The notes beneath the pieces are model-generated. The model had not been told where the DNA came from. It did not search any database and was given only the letters and a program-made list of their open reading frames with translations. Shown here piece after piece: positions 4,976 to 10,749 of a stretch of DNA of 15,963 nt. The stretch lies in the NCBI GenBank assembly GCA_003486285.1, contig DNGH01000005.1, forward strand, positions 1-15,963, given 5' to 3'. The number at the start of each line of letters is the position of its first letter. The first letter of the stretch is position 1. The translations under genes were made by a program, and so were the position numbers. This stretch comes from Actinomycetota bacterium (lineage in GTDB: Bacteria; Actinomycetota; Acidimicrobiia; Spongiisociales; UBA11373).

Positions 4976-6136
4976 TCAGGCCCCCGCCACAGGTGGCGCG
5001 TTCTCCAGGGAGGCAATGAGTATCGCAATCCGCGCCGTGCAGGTTTCTTCTTGCGCCGGGGGGACCAGTTCCACGATCCGGGCTGCGGCTTGGGTGATCG
5101 CCACGGCCGATGGCGCCTGGGGATGGGCGATCACCACCGGTGTGCCCTCGTCACCTCCGGAGACCACCAGGGGGTCGAGCGGCACCTTGGCCAGGAGCGG
5201 CACCCCCAGGTCATTGGCCAGATCCTCGCCGCCCCCCGTCCCGAACAGCTCGTAGTGGCTGCCGGTCTCGGTGGTGAAGCCGGACATGTTCTCGATGACC
5301 CCGACGACGGGCATGTAGGAGCGTCGTGCCATGTCGGCGATGCGGGCGGCCACCTTCTGGGCGGCCTTCTGCGGAGTGGTGACCACGACCATCTCCGCCT
5401 GAGGGAGGAGCCGAGCGAGGGCCATCTGCACGTCGCCGGTTCCGGGTGGCATGTCGAGCAGCAGGTAGTCGAGGTCGGGGTCCCAGGCGACGTCTCGCAG
5501 GAACTGCTCCAGCGCCTTGCTCAGCATCAAGCCGCGCCACATCAGCGCGGTTTCCTCGGTCTCGACGAGCAGGCCGGTGGACACCACCTGGATGCCCTGA
5601 GCCTCGACCGGGACGATCTTGCGGTCGGCGTTGGCTTCGAGCCGTTCGGTGGCGCCGAGCATGCGCGGCACGGAAAAGCCCCAGATGTCGGCGTCGAGGA
5701 GGCCGACCTTGTAGCCGGCGATCCTCATGGCGACGGCGAGGTTGACGCTCAGCGAGGACTTGCCGACGCCTCCCTTGCCCGAGCCGATCGCGATGACTCG
5801 GGTGAGCGGATTGACCATCGTCGGCGCGGCGCCGTCCCGAGCGCGGCGGCGAGCCACCGCCATGAGGTCGGCGCGTTGTTCGGCGCTCATCGCCCGCACC
5901 TTCACCACGGTCTCGTCGATCCCGGGGAGGGCGGTCACCTTGCGCTTGACGTCGGCTTCGATCTGGTCGCGCATCGGGCAGGCGGCGATGGTGAGGGCCA
6001 GTTGGATGGTGGCGACACCCCCCGCGACGGTCACCTCGCCCACCATGCCCAGTTCGACGACGTCCCCGCCGAGCTCGGGATCCACGACGCCGCGCAGCGC
6101 CGCCGTGACGTCCTCGGGGGTGGCGGTGGTGCCCAT
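4976..6136 (-). CDS. mrp: Mrp/ApbC/NBP35-type P-loop iron-sulfur cluster carrier
   Basis: A 386-aa cytosolic ATPase implicated in Fe-S cluster assembly and transfer. N-terminal MIP18/DUF59 domain about 5-85, with DPELGGDVVELGMV and AACPMRDQIEADV; then the Mrp domain with deviant Walker A GSGKGGVGKSS (118-128), LLDADIWGFSVPRMLG, LDYLLLDMPPGTGD (switch II) and VVGVIENMSGF. The CPxC cluster-binding pair normally after ENMS is replaced by TTETGSHYELFG; from memory of mycobacterial Mrp this loss is usual in actinobacteria. The C-terminal tail (ETCTARIAILIASLENAPPVAGA) has one cysteine. The frame extends upstream to 6217, but TACCTT at 6143-6148 lies 6 nt before ATG 6136, and the family start matches, so a leaderless start there is chosen. 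Divergent from the IscA-type gene. Confidence 0.92.
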   Translation of the reverse strand: MGTTATPEDVTAALRGVVDPELGGDVVELGMVGEVTVAGGVATIQLALTIAACPMRDQIEADVKRKVTALPGIDETVVKVRAMSAEQRADLMAVARRRARDGAAPTMVNPLTRVIAIGSGKGGVGKSSLSVNLAVAMRIAGYKVGLLDADIWGFSVPRMLGATERLEANADRKIVPVEAQGIQVVSTGLLVETEETALMWRGLMLSKALEQFLRDVAWDPDLDYLLLDMPPGTGDVQMALARLLPQAEMVVVTTPQKAAQKVAARIADMARRSYMPVVGVIENMSGFTTETGSHYELFGTGGGEDLANDLGVPLLAKVPLDPLVVSGGDEGTPVVIAHPQAPSAVAITQAAARIVELVPPAQEETCTARIAILIASLENAPPVAGA

Positions 6137-6142
6137 GGAGTC

Positions 6143-6148
6143 AAGGTA
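6143..6148 (-). promoter_or_regulatory. -10 box of mrp (leaderless)
   Basis: Minus-strand TACCTT, then GACTCC (6 nt), then ATG 6136. It fits the leaderless spacing and decides the mrp start against the 27-residue longer reading. No -35 box recognised. Confidence 0.5.
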
Positions 6149-6226
6149 GGCCGGGCGCCGCCGGTAGGAGAAGCGGGCCCCGGGGGTCGGGGGCCGAGCA
6201 GCCCGCGGTAAAAGCACGCTTGCCCT

Positions 6227-6232
6227 TATACT
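6227..6232 (+). promoter_or_regulatory. -10 box of the HesB/IscA gene
   Basis: TATACT, 30 nt before ATG 6263, giving a leader of about 23 nt that includes the GGGAG ribosome binding site at 6252-6256. It is part of a 126-bp divergent promoter region shared with mrp. Confidence 0.5.
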
Positions 6233-6262
6233 CCCGTCCTCTCACTCGATCGGGAGCCGTCA

Positions 6263-6622
6263 ATGCAGACCATCTCTATCACCCCCCGTGGGGCTCAGCC
6301 CAAGGTGACGCTGACCGCGGCCGCCGCCGTCAAGGTGTCCGAGCTGATCGCCAAGGAAGGCGACGAGTCGCTGGCCCTCCGCCTCGGGGTGCGCCCCGGC
6401 GGGTGCTCGGGGTTCAGCTACCAGTTGGAACTCGACACCACCGTGGACGCCTCCGACATCGTCAACGAGTTCGACGGGGTGCGCCTGGTGGTGGACGCCG
6501 AGAGCATTGAGATGGTGCGCGGCGCCGAGATCGATTACCGGGATGGTCTCCAGGGTGCCGGCTTCCACATCAACAACCCGAACGTCACTCGCAGCTGCGG
6601 CTGCGGCAATTCGTTCTCGTAG
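6263..6622 (+). CDS. HesB/IscA/ErpA-type iron-sulfur cluster carrier
   Basis: A 119-aa A-type carrier that receives and delivers [4Fe-4S]/[2Fe-2S] clusters to apoproteins. The three conserved cluster cysteines are present: C48 in RPGGCSGFSYQL, and C112 and C114 in the C-terminal RSCGCGNSF. Also seen: VTLTAAAAVKVSELI at the N-terminus and GAGFHINNPN before the last cysteine pair, as in ErpA and mycobacterial HesB. Length is normal, with a short N-terminal extension. Start ATG 6263 has GGGAG with 6-nt spacing. Divergent from mrp, an Fe-S maturation neighbour, so coordinated expression from the shared intergenic region is plausible. IscA versus ErpA cannot be separated from sequence alone, so no symbol is given. 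Confidence 0.93.
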   Translation: MQTISITPRGAQPKVTLTAAAAVKVSELIAKEGDESLALRLGVRPGGCSGFSYQLELDTTVDASDIVNEFDGVRLVVDAESIEMVRGAEIDYRDGLQGAGFHINNPNVTRSCGCGNSFS

Positions 6623-6663
6623 GGCTTCTCGGGTCTCGGCGGTGCAGCCGGCGCGCCTGTCTG

Positions 6664-6687
6664 GCTGACCGCTGACCGCTGAAAGCT
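6664..6687 (+). repeat. Short heptamer repeat GCTGACC
   Basis: GCTGACC, GCTGACC, GCTGAAA, GCT between the HesB/IscA stop and the ridA promoter. It is the second 7-nt tandem array in an intergenic gap of this window, the other being CAGGTRT around the S23-like gene. No ORF is attached here. Confidence 0.7.
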
Positions 6688-6704
6688 CCTCCCGGCATCC
6701 CGGG

Positions 6705-6710
6705 TAGCCT
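6705..6710 (+). promoter_or_regulatory. -10 box of ridA-ALDH operon
   Basis: TAGCCT within CGGGTAGCCTG, 27 nt upstream of ATG 6738. The leader carries AGGAG at 6728-6732. The surrounding eleven bases are identical to those before the second M23 gene. Confidence 0.55.
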
Positions 6711-6737
6711 GAGGTTTCACCCGACGCAGGAGCCCCC

Positions 6738-7118
6738 ATGCCCAAGTCCGTGCCAACCATCAGCCACGGTCCCAAGCCGGTCGGACCGTACTCCGTGGTG
6801 ACCGAGGCCAACGGCTTCGTATTCGTGTCGGGGCAGGTCGCGCTCGATCCGGCCACCCACACCCGGGTCGAAGGCGACGCCGCCACCGAGGCCGAGCGGG
6901 TGATGACCAACATCGGGACCATCCTCGGCGACGTGGGCCTCGGCTACGACGACATCGTGAAGACGACCATCTTCCTGGTCGACATCGCCGACTTCGCCGC
7001 CGTCAACGCCGCCTACGGCAAGTTCTTCACCGGACCGCCCCCGGCCCGCTCCACCTTCCAGGTGGCGGCGCTCCCCGCCGGGTTCAAGGTCGAGATCGAA
7101 GCCATCGTGGCACGCTGA
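6738..7118 (+). CDS. ridA: RidA family enamine/imine deaminase
   Basis: A 126-aa RidA (YjgF/UK114) protein, which forms a cytosolic trimer hydrolysing reactive 2-aminoacrylate-type enamine/imine intermediates. Seen: KPVGPYSVVTEANGFVFVSGQVALDP (14-39), TNIGTILGDVGLGYDDIVKTTIFLVDIADFAAVN (57-90), and PPARSTFQVAALPAGFKVEIEAIVA (100-125), with the conserved substrate-carboxylate Arg in PARST and Glu in VEIEAI. Length is normal. Start is set by AGGAG with 5-nt spacing. The stop lies 10 nt before the ALDH7 start, so the two genes probably share a transcript. In this context the imine substrate could come from lysine/piperideine metabolism rather than serine/threonine dehydratases; that link is inference. 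Confidence 0.92.
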   Translation: MPKSVPTISHGPKPVGPYSVVTEANGFVFVSGQVALDPATHTRVEGDAATEAERVMTNIGTILGDVGLGYDDIVKTTIFLVDIADFAAVNAAYGKFFTGPPPARSTFQVAALPAGFKVEIEAIVAR

Positions 7119-7128
7119 GAGGATCGAG

Positions 7129-8652
7129 ATGAACCAGCAGCAGATCTTCGCGAGGCTCGGCCTGTCCGACCTGGAGTCCGGCGCCTTCGCCGGTGGCTGG
7201 CTGGAGACGACCGGTCCCGAGCTGGAGGTGGAGAATCCCACCACGGCCGCGGCGATCTCGCGGGTGCGCCAGGCAGCGGCATCCGATTACGACAAGGCGA
7301 TCACCTCCGCCGAGGAGACCTTCCTGCGGTGGCGCATGGTGCCGGCGCCCAGGCGCGGCGAGTACGTCCGCCAGATTGGCCATGCGCTGCGGGACAACAA
7401 GGAGGCGTTGGCCGCGCTGGTCTCGTTGGAGATGGGGAAGATCCTCGCCGAAGGCGAGGGCGAGGTCCAGGAGATGATCGACATCGCCGACTTCGCCGTC
7501 GGCCTTTCCCGTCAGCTCTACGGCCTGACGATGGCTTCGGAACGCCCCCGCCATCGCATGTATGAGCAGTGGCACCCGCTGGGACCGGTCGGGGTGATCT
7601 CTGCGTTCAACTTCCCCGTCGCGGTGTGGTCGTGGAACTCGTTCATCGCCGCCGTGTGCGGTGACACCGTGGTGTGGAAGCCCTCATCGCAGACGCCCCT
7701 GTCGGCCATCGCGGTCACCCGCATCGCCGCCGAGGTGATGAAGGGCTCCGGTTTCGAGGGTGTGTTCAACCTGGCCGTGGGCCGTGGCGCCGAGGTCGGG
7801 GACCGCCTGATAAACGATCGTCGCGTTTCGCTGGTCTCGGCCACCGGCTCCTGCAACATGGGGGAGAAGGTGGCGCTCGCCGTGGCCAAGCGGCTGGGGC
7901 GTTCGCTGCTCGAGTTGGGCGGCAACAACGCGGTCACCGTGCTCGACGATGCCGATCCCGGACTGGTGACCCGGGCGGTGCTCTTCGGCGCCGTTGGCAC
8001 CGCCGGACAGCGCTGCACCACCATCCGGCGCATGATCGTCGAGGCGGGGATCAAGGGCGACGTGTTGAAGCGATTGGTCGACGCCTACCGGCAGGTCCGC
8101 ATCGGCGATCCGCTCGACCGCTCGACCGTGATGGGGCCGCTGGTGAACTCCGGGGCCGTCGACACCATGCTCGCCGCGGTGGACATCGCCGTCGAGCAGG
8201 GGGGCAAGGTCCTCACCGGAGGCAAGCGGGCCAAGGTCGCCGGCCTGGCCGGCCACTTCGTCGAGCCGACGATCATCGAGATCGATCGCTCCGCACCCAT
8301 CGTCCAGGAGGAGACCTTCGCTCCGATCCTGTACGTGATCGAGGCCGACGGGATCCAGGACGCCATCGCGGTGCAGAATGGGGTGCGGCAGGGGCTGTCG
8401 TCGGCCGTGTTCACCAACAGCCTGCGCGCCGCCGAGTTGTTCCTCTCCTCCGAGGGATCGGACTGTGGCATCGCCAACGTGAACATCGGCACCTCCGGGG
8501 CGGAGATCGGCGGCGCCTTCGGCGGGGAGAAGGAGACCGGGGGCGGCCGCGAGGCGGGCTCGGACTCGTGGAAGGCATACATGCGCCGCCAGACCAACAC
8601 CATCAACTGGAGCAACGACCTGCCGCTGGCCCAGGGCATCGAGTTCGGATAA
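7129..8652 (+). CDS. amaB: ALDH7-family aldehyde dehydrogenase (alpha-aminoadipic semialdehyde / piperideine-6-carboxylate dehydrogenase)
   Basis: A 507-aa NAD(P)+-dependent aldehyde dehydrogenase matching ALDH7A1/AmaB, which oxidises alpha-aminoadipic semialdehyde (in equilibrium with the cyclic imine piperideine-6-carboxylate) to aminoadipate in lysine breakdown. Seen: VISAFNFPVAVWSWN with N161, SATGSCNMG (237-245), LLELGGNNA with general base E262, GTAGQRCTT with nucleophile C296, QEETFAPILY, and the ALDH7-specific ending NVNIGTSGAEIGGAFGGEKETGGGR... SDSWKAYMRRQTNTIN. Length fits the family. Start ATG 7129 is preceded by AGAGG (7118-7122) overlapping the ridA stop. Neighbouring lysine aminotransferase or amaA genes are not in the window, so the pathway assignment rests on family alone. 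Confidence 0.9.
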   Translation: MNQQQIFARLGLSDLESGAFAGGWLETTGPELEVENPTTAAAISRVRQAAASDYDKAITSAEETFLRWRMVPAPRRGEYVRQIGHALRDNKEALAALVSLEMGKILAEGEGEVQEMIDIADFAVGLSRQLYGLTMASERPRHRMYEQWHPLGPVGVISAFNFPVAVWSWNSFIAAVCGDTVVWKPSSQTPLSAIAVTRIAAEVMKGSGFEGVFNLAVGRGAEVGDRLINDRRVSLVSATGSCNMGEKVALAVAKRLGRSLLELGGNNAVTVLDDADPGLVTRAVLFGAVGTAGQRCTTIRRMIVEAGIKGDVLKRLVDAYRQVRIGDPLDRSTVMGPLVNSGAVDTMLAAVDIAVEQGGKVLTGGKRAKVAGLAGHFVEPTIIEIDRSAPIVQEETFAPILYVIEADGIQDAIAVQNGVRQGLSSAVFTNSLRAAELFLSSEGSDCGIANVNIGTSGAEIGGAFGGEKETGGGREAGSDSWKAYMRRQTNTINWSNDLPLAQGIEFG

Positions 8653-8702
8653 GGGCGAGGGCATGGCGGGCGACGCGTCGGAGAGCCTTTGGTGGGCGAG
8701 TC

Positions 8703-8732
8703 CCCCAGGGCCTGGAGGCTCAGGCCGTGGGG
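8703..8732 (+). terminator. Strong hairpin downstream of the ALDH gene
   Basis: Arms CCCCAGGGCCTG and CAGGCCGTGGGG pair over 12 positions with a single G-G mismatch; loop GAGGCT. It begins 50 nt after the ALDH stop. No T-run follows, only CTTCTTCT a few bases on, so it is a probable rather than certain transcript end for ridA-ALDH. Confidence 0.45.
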
Positions 8733-8802
8733 ATGCTTCTTCTGAAGACACCTGGAGGTCAAGGTCGCGGGAGCGCTCGCGGATGGGTGTATACGAAAGT
8801 GC

Positions 8803-8852
8803 CGGAGCAGGGGGCCGCTCCGAATACTCGCCACCGCCGGAGCTTCGCTCCG
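8803..8852. repeat. Twin hairpins with identical CGGAGC/GCTCCG arms
   Basis: CGGAGC-8 nt-GCTCCG (8803-8822) is followed 15 nt later by CGGAGC-TTC-GCTCCG (8838-8852). Two copies of the same imperfectly spaced inverted repeat look like a REP/BIME-type extragenic unit, or paired stems of an RNA. Confidence 0.5.
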
Positions 8853-9005
8853 TCGACTCCTCCACAACTGTCAAGACCGGGGTGATGGGTGACGGGGATC
8901 CAACGGCACTATCGGGCGATCGCTCTCCCAGGTGCGCAAGTCTTCCGTGGTCCGTGCCGATGGAATCCAGGAGCAGCCAAGATCCGCTCGGTCGGCTACA
9001 CGACC

Positions 9006-9011
9006 TATCAT
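9006..9011 (+). promoter_or_regulatory. Possible -10 box of the L,D-transpeptidase gene
   Basis: TATCAT, 45 nt upstream of ATG 9057. It is the best TANNNT hexamer in the gap. No clear -35 box, so confidence is low. Confidence 0.35.
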
Positions 9012-9056
9012 TGCCGCTCGGCGGGTGGTCCCGGCCATCCCGACCGAGTGCAGAAG

Positions 9057-10067
9057 ATGCTCCACTCCATCACATCTCCCCGGAAGCTCATTCGTTGGTT
9101 CGCTGCGGTCGCCGCGGCGCTCCCGTTGCTCGCGGTCGGCATTGCTCCGGCACCGGCGACGGCACCGCCGGACTTCACCGATCCGGTCCCGCCCCGCCCG
9201 GTCCGCTACTTCAACGGGCTGGAGCCGGGGACGATGCTCGGGGGGGTGATGCTGCCGGTCGATTGGTCGCAGCGGGTCTCGCCGTGTCCGAGCCCTCCCG
9301 ACTCTTCCCACCTCCAGCTGCGCGTGGCGCCGACGATGCAGCCCCCGCTGTGCCCCGGTGACGAGTCGGAGGCGGTGATCCACCTGCAGCAGCTGCTCAC
9401 CGAGAAGAAGCTCTATCGCTCCGAGATCACCGGAGTCTTCGATCTCAAGACCCAGTACGCAGTCTGGACGTTCCACAAGATCGTGGGACCGGCCCACCCC
9501 GACCCGCGCTCTGCCGTCCGGGAGTGGCTCGACAATCCACCACCGGACGACTGGACCGAACAGGATTGGGTGATGCTCGAGGCCTTCGAGCCGCGTCCTC
9601 CCAAGGAGCGCACCGGCCAGCCCGACCGGGTCGAGACCGACATCGGCCACCAGGTCCTGTATCTGATCCACGACGACGCGGTCGTCGCCATCATGCCGGT
9701 GAGCACCGGACGCGGCGGCGGGGAGGTCGGTTGCCGTCAGGCAGAGGGCTGCAACAGGGTGTGGGTGACGCCGCGTACCGAGAAGCTCGAGCAGGGCAGC
9801 GTGTTCTACACGGAGCACGGTTACGCCCGCGGCTGGTCGCCGCTCCCCGGGAACTGGTCGATCTACAAGGCGATCTTCTACTACGGGCAGTATCGGGAAT
9901 GGAACTATGGGATCCACGGCTATCGCCAGGTGCCCAACTACCCCGCATCCCACGGTTGCACCCGGCTCACCGTGTGGGACATGGACTTTCTCCGCCCCTC
10001 CACCGATCGCGGCGCGCCGGATTCGCGGGTGTGGCCCGGCATGACGATCCACGTCTGGGACGAGTGA
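9057..10067 (+). CDS. L,D-transpeptidase (YkuD) with peptidoglycan-binding domain
   Basis: A 336-aa exported enzyme that would form or remodel 3-3 crosslinks in peptidoglycan. Signal peptide or N-terminal anchor 1-36 (basic SPRKLIRW, hydrophobic core, APATA); peptidoglycan-binding type-1 domain about 98-144 (CPGDESEAVIHLQQLL... GVFDLKTQYAVWTFH); YkuD domain about 195-336. The catalytic signature is IHGYRQVPNYPASHGCTRL with H287, S298-H299-G300 and nucleophile C301. Extra cysteines C77, C99, C226 and C232 could make disulfides, the last pair in a short insert CRQAEGC. The frame is open further upstream (to 8889), but the signal peptide fixes ATG 9057; in-frame GTG 9048 is the alternative. Ribosome binding site is weak. 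The long 5' gap may hold regulation. Confidence 0.88.
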   Translation: MLHSITSPRKLIRWFAAVAAALPLLAVGIAPAPATAPPDFTDPVPPRPVRYFNGLEPGTMLGGVMLPVDWSQRVSPCPSPPDSSHLQLRVAPTMQPPLCPGDESEAVIHLQQLLTEKKLYRSEITGVFDLKTQYAVWTFHKIVGPAHPDPRSAVREWLDNPPPDDWTEQDWVMLEAFEPRPPKERTGQPDRVETDIGHQVLYLIHDDAVVAIMPVSTGRGGGEVGCRQAEGCNRVWVTPRTEKLEQGSVFYTEHGYARGWSPLPGNWSIYKAIFYYGQYREWNYGIHGYRQVPNYPASHGCTRLTVWDMDFLRPSTDRGAPDSRVWPGMTIHVWDE

Positions 10068-10113
10068 GGCCCCTGCCCGCGGTGTGGACCCACCCACCGT
10101 GGCGAGTCGTCTG

Positions 10114-10320
10114 ATGGCGGAGACGATTCGGGTGCGGGATCACAGCAGGGCCTGCGAGCACGGTTCGCAGTGGACCCACTGGTTCGGAGCCAAGCCGAAG
10201 TGGTGGCAGGCGCCCGACTGCCCCGGGGGCAAGGAGATGATCCTGCGTCGTGTCGCCGATGGGACCTGGATCGAAGTCGAGGACGGCGACACCGCTCCCG
10301 GCTCGATTGCGTCGGCCTAG
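10114..10320 (+). CDS. Small Trp/Cys-containing protein, function unknown
   Basis: A 68-aa soluble protein from ATG 10114 (GTG 10084 would add ten residues). Not recognised. It has a cluster of tryptophans (SQWTHWFGAKPKWWQAP) between two cysteines, C14 (RACEHGS) and C36 (DCPGGKE), then an acidic tail. The spread of hydrophobic and charged residues looks like a real compact domain rather than a shadow, and no better frame covers this stretch. It starts 46 nt after the L,D-transpeptidase stop on the same strand, so could be co-transcribed. Start signal is weak. Its TAG stop shares the tetranucleotide CTAG (10317-10320) with the stop of the convergent gene. Confidence 0.5.
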   Translation: MAETIRVRDHSRACEHGSQWTHWFGAKPKWWQAPDCPGGKEMILRRVADGTWIEVEDGDTAPGSIASA

Positions 10321-10640
10321 GGCGTCGAGGCAGCCAGGGCGAGGTACATCGCCAGGCCCAGGACGATGAGACCGATGATCAGGGCAAGCGACACCACTGC
10401 CCGGGTGTTTCGCACCACTTCGGGCCGTGCCATGTCACTCGAGCGGGGCGTGCCTTCTCGAGAGAGTTGGCGCCTGCGGGCAGCCAAGGGGCGCCGGGGG
10501 GTGAGCGAGGTCGGATCGGGCTCGGCGGTCGAATCCTTCACCGGTTCCGGCTGGGTGGTGCCTACCGGTGGCGAGGCGACGGCCTCCCGGGCCATGCGGA
10601 TCATGTCCTCGCTGGAGGGTGGACGTTCGTCGTTGGTCAT
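10317..10640 (-). CDS. Small protein with C-terminal transmembrane anchor, function unknown
   Basis: 107 aa from ATG 10640. Residues 1-80 are polar and probably disordered (SSEDMIRMAREA helix, then Pro/Thr/Glu-rich and Arg-rich segments such as RRPLAARRRQLSREG). Residues 81-104 form a single membrane helix (AVVSLALIIGLIVLGLAMYL), with only three residues after it, so the bulk should face the cytoplasm in a tail-anchored manner. The upstream frame to 10676 is rejected because TATCGT at 10647-10652 lies exactly 6 nt before ATG 10640, giving a leaderless start. No family recognised. It lies downstream of the cyclase gene on the same strand with a 109-nt gap and its own promoter. Confidence 0.6.
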   Translation of the reverse strand: MTNDERPPSSEDMIRMAREAVASPPVGTTQPEPVKDSTAEPDPTSLTPRRPLAARRRQLSREGTPRSSDMARPEVVRNTRAVVSLALIIGLIVLGLAMYLALAASTP

Positions 10641-10646
10641 GCCGTG

Positions 10647-10652
10647 ACGATA
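10647..10652 (-). promoter_or_regulatory. -10 box of the tail-anchored protein gene (leaderless)
   Basis: Minus-strand TATCGT, then CACGGC (6 nt), then ATG 10640. Same geometry as selA, mrp and the cyclase gene; it fixes the start 12 codons inside the longest frame. Confidence 0.5.
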
Positions 10653-10749
10653 GGAGGGTGAGCGTCCAGACGGCATCCTGCGTCCAACCCGATACGAGAG
10701 GGTCGGCCGCTCGGTCCGCAGGTGCTGCCGGCCGCGGCGTCCTCGATCG

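Larger units (their letters stand above)
8653..9056. other. 404-bp gene-free gap with clustered inverted repeats
   Basis: No convincing gene: the open frames here give Arg/Ser/Pro-rich translations without family features. The left half contains several inverted repeats: a long hairpin at 8703-8732, GAGCGCTC at 8771-8778, CGGAGC/GCTCCG at 8803-8822, and the same arms again at 8838-8852. The right half (8860-9000) shows nothing recognisable apart from a TATCAT box at 9006-9011 before the L,D-transpeptidase gene. A structured RNA or leader is possible; I recognised no known riboswitch. Confidence 0.5.

Noticed and set aside
4501..4980. CRISPR-like array from the repeated CAGGTRT units
   Set aside because: Units are 7 nt with no spacers, and the two arrays are inverted around an ORF.
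5051..6211. 386-codon plus-strand open frame opposite mrp
   Set aside because: His/Gly/Arg-rich antisense frame of mrp with no domain features.
8663..9361. 232-codon plus-strand open frame in the gap before the L,D-transpeptidase
   Set aside because: Ser/Pro/Arg-rich translation without features, overlapping the transpeptidase gene out of frame; contains the hairpin cluster, better explained as non-coding.
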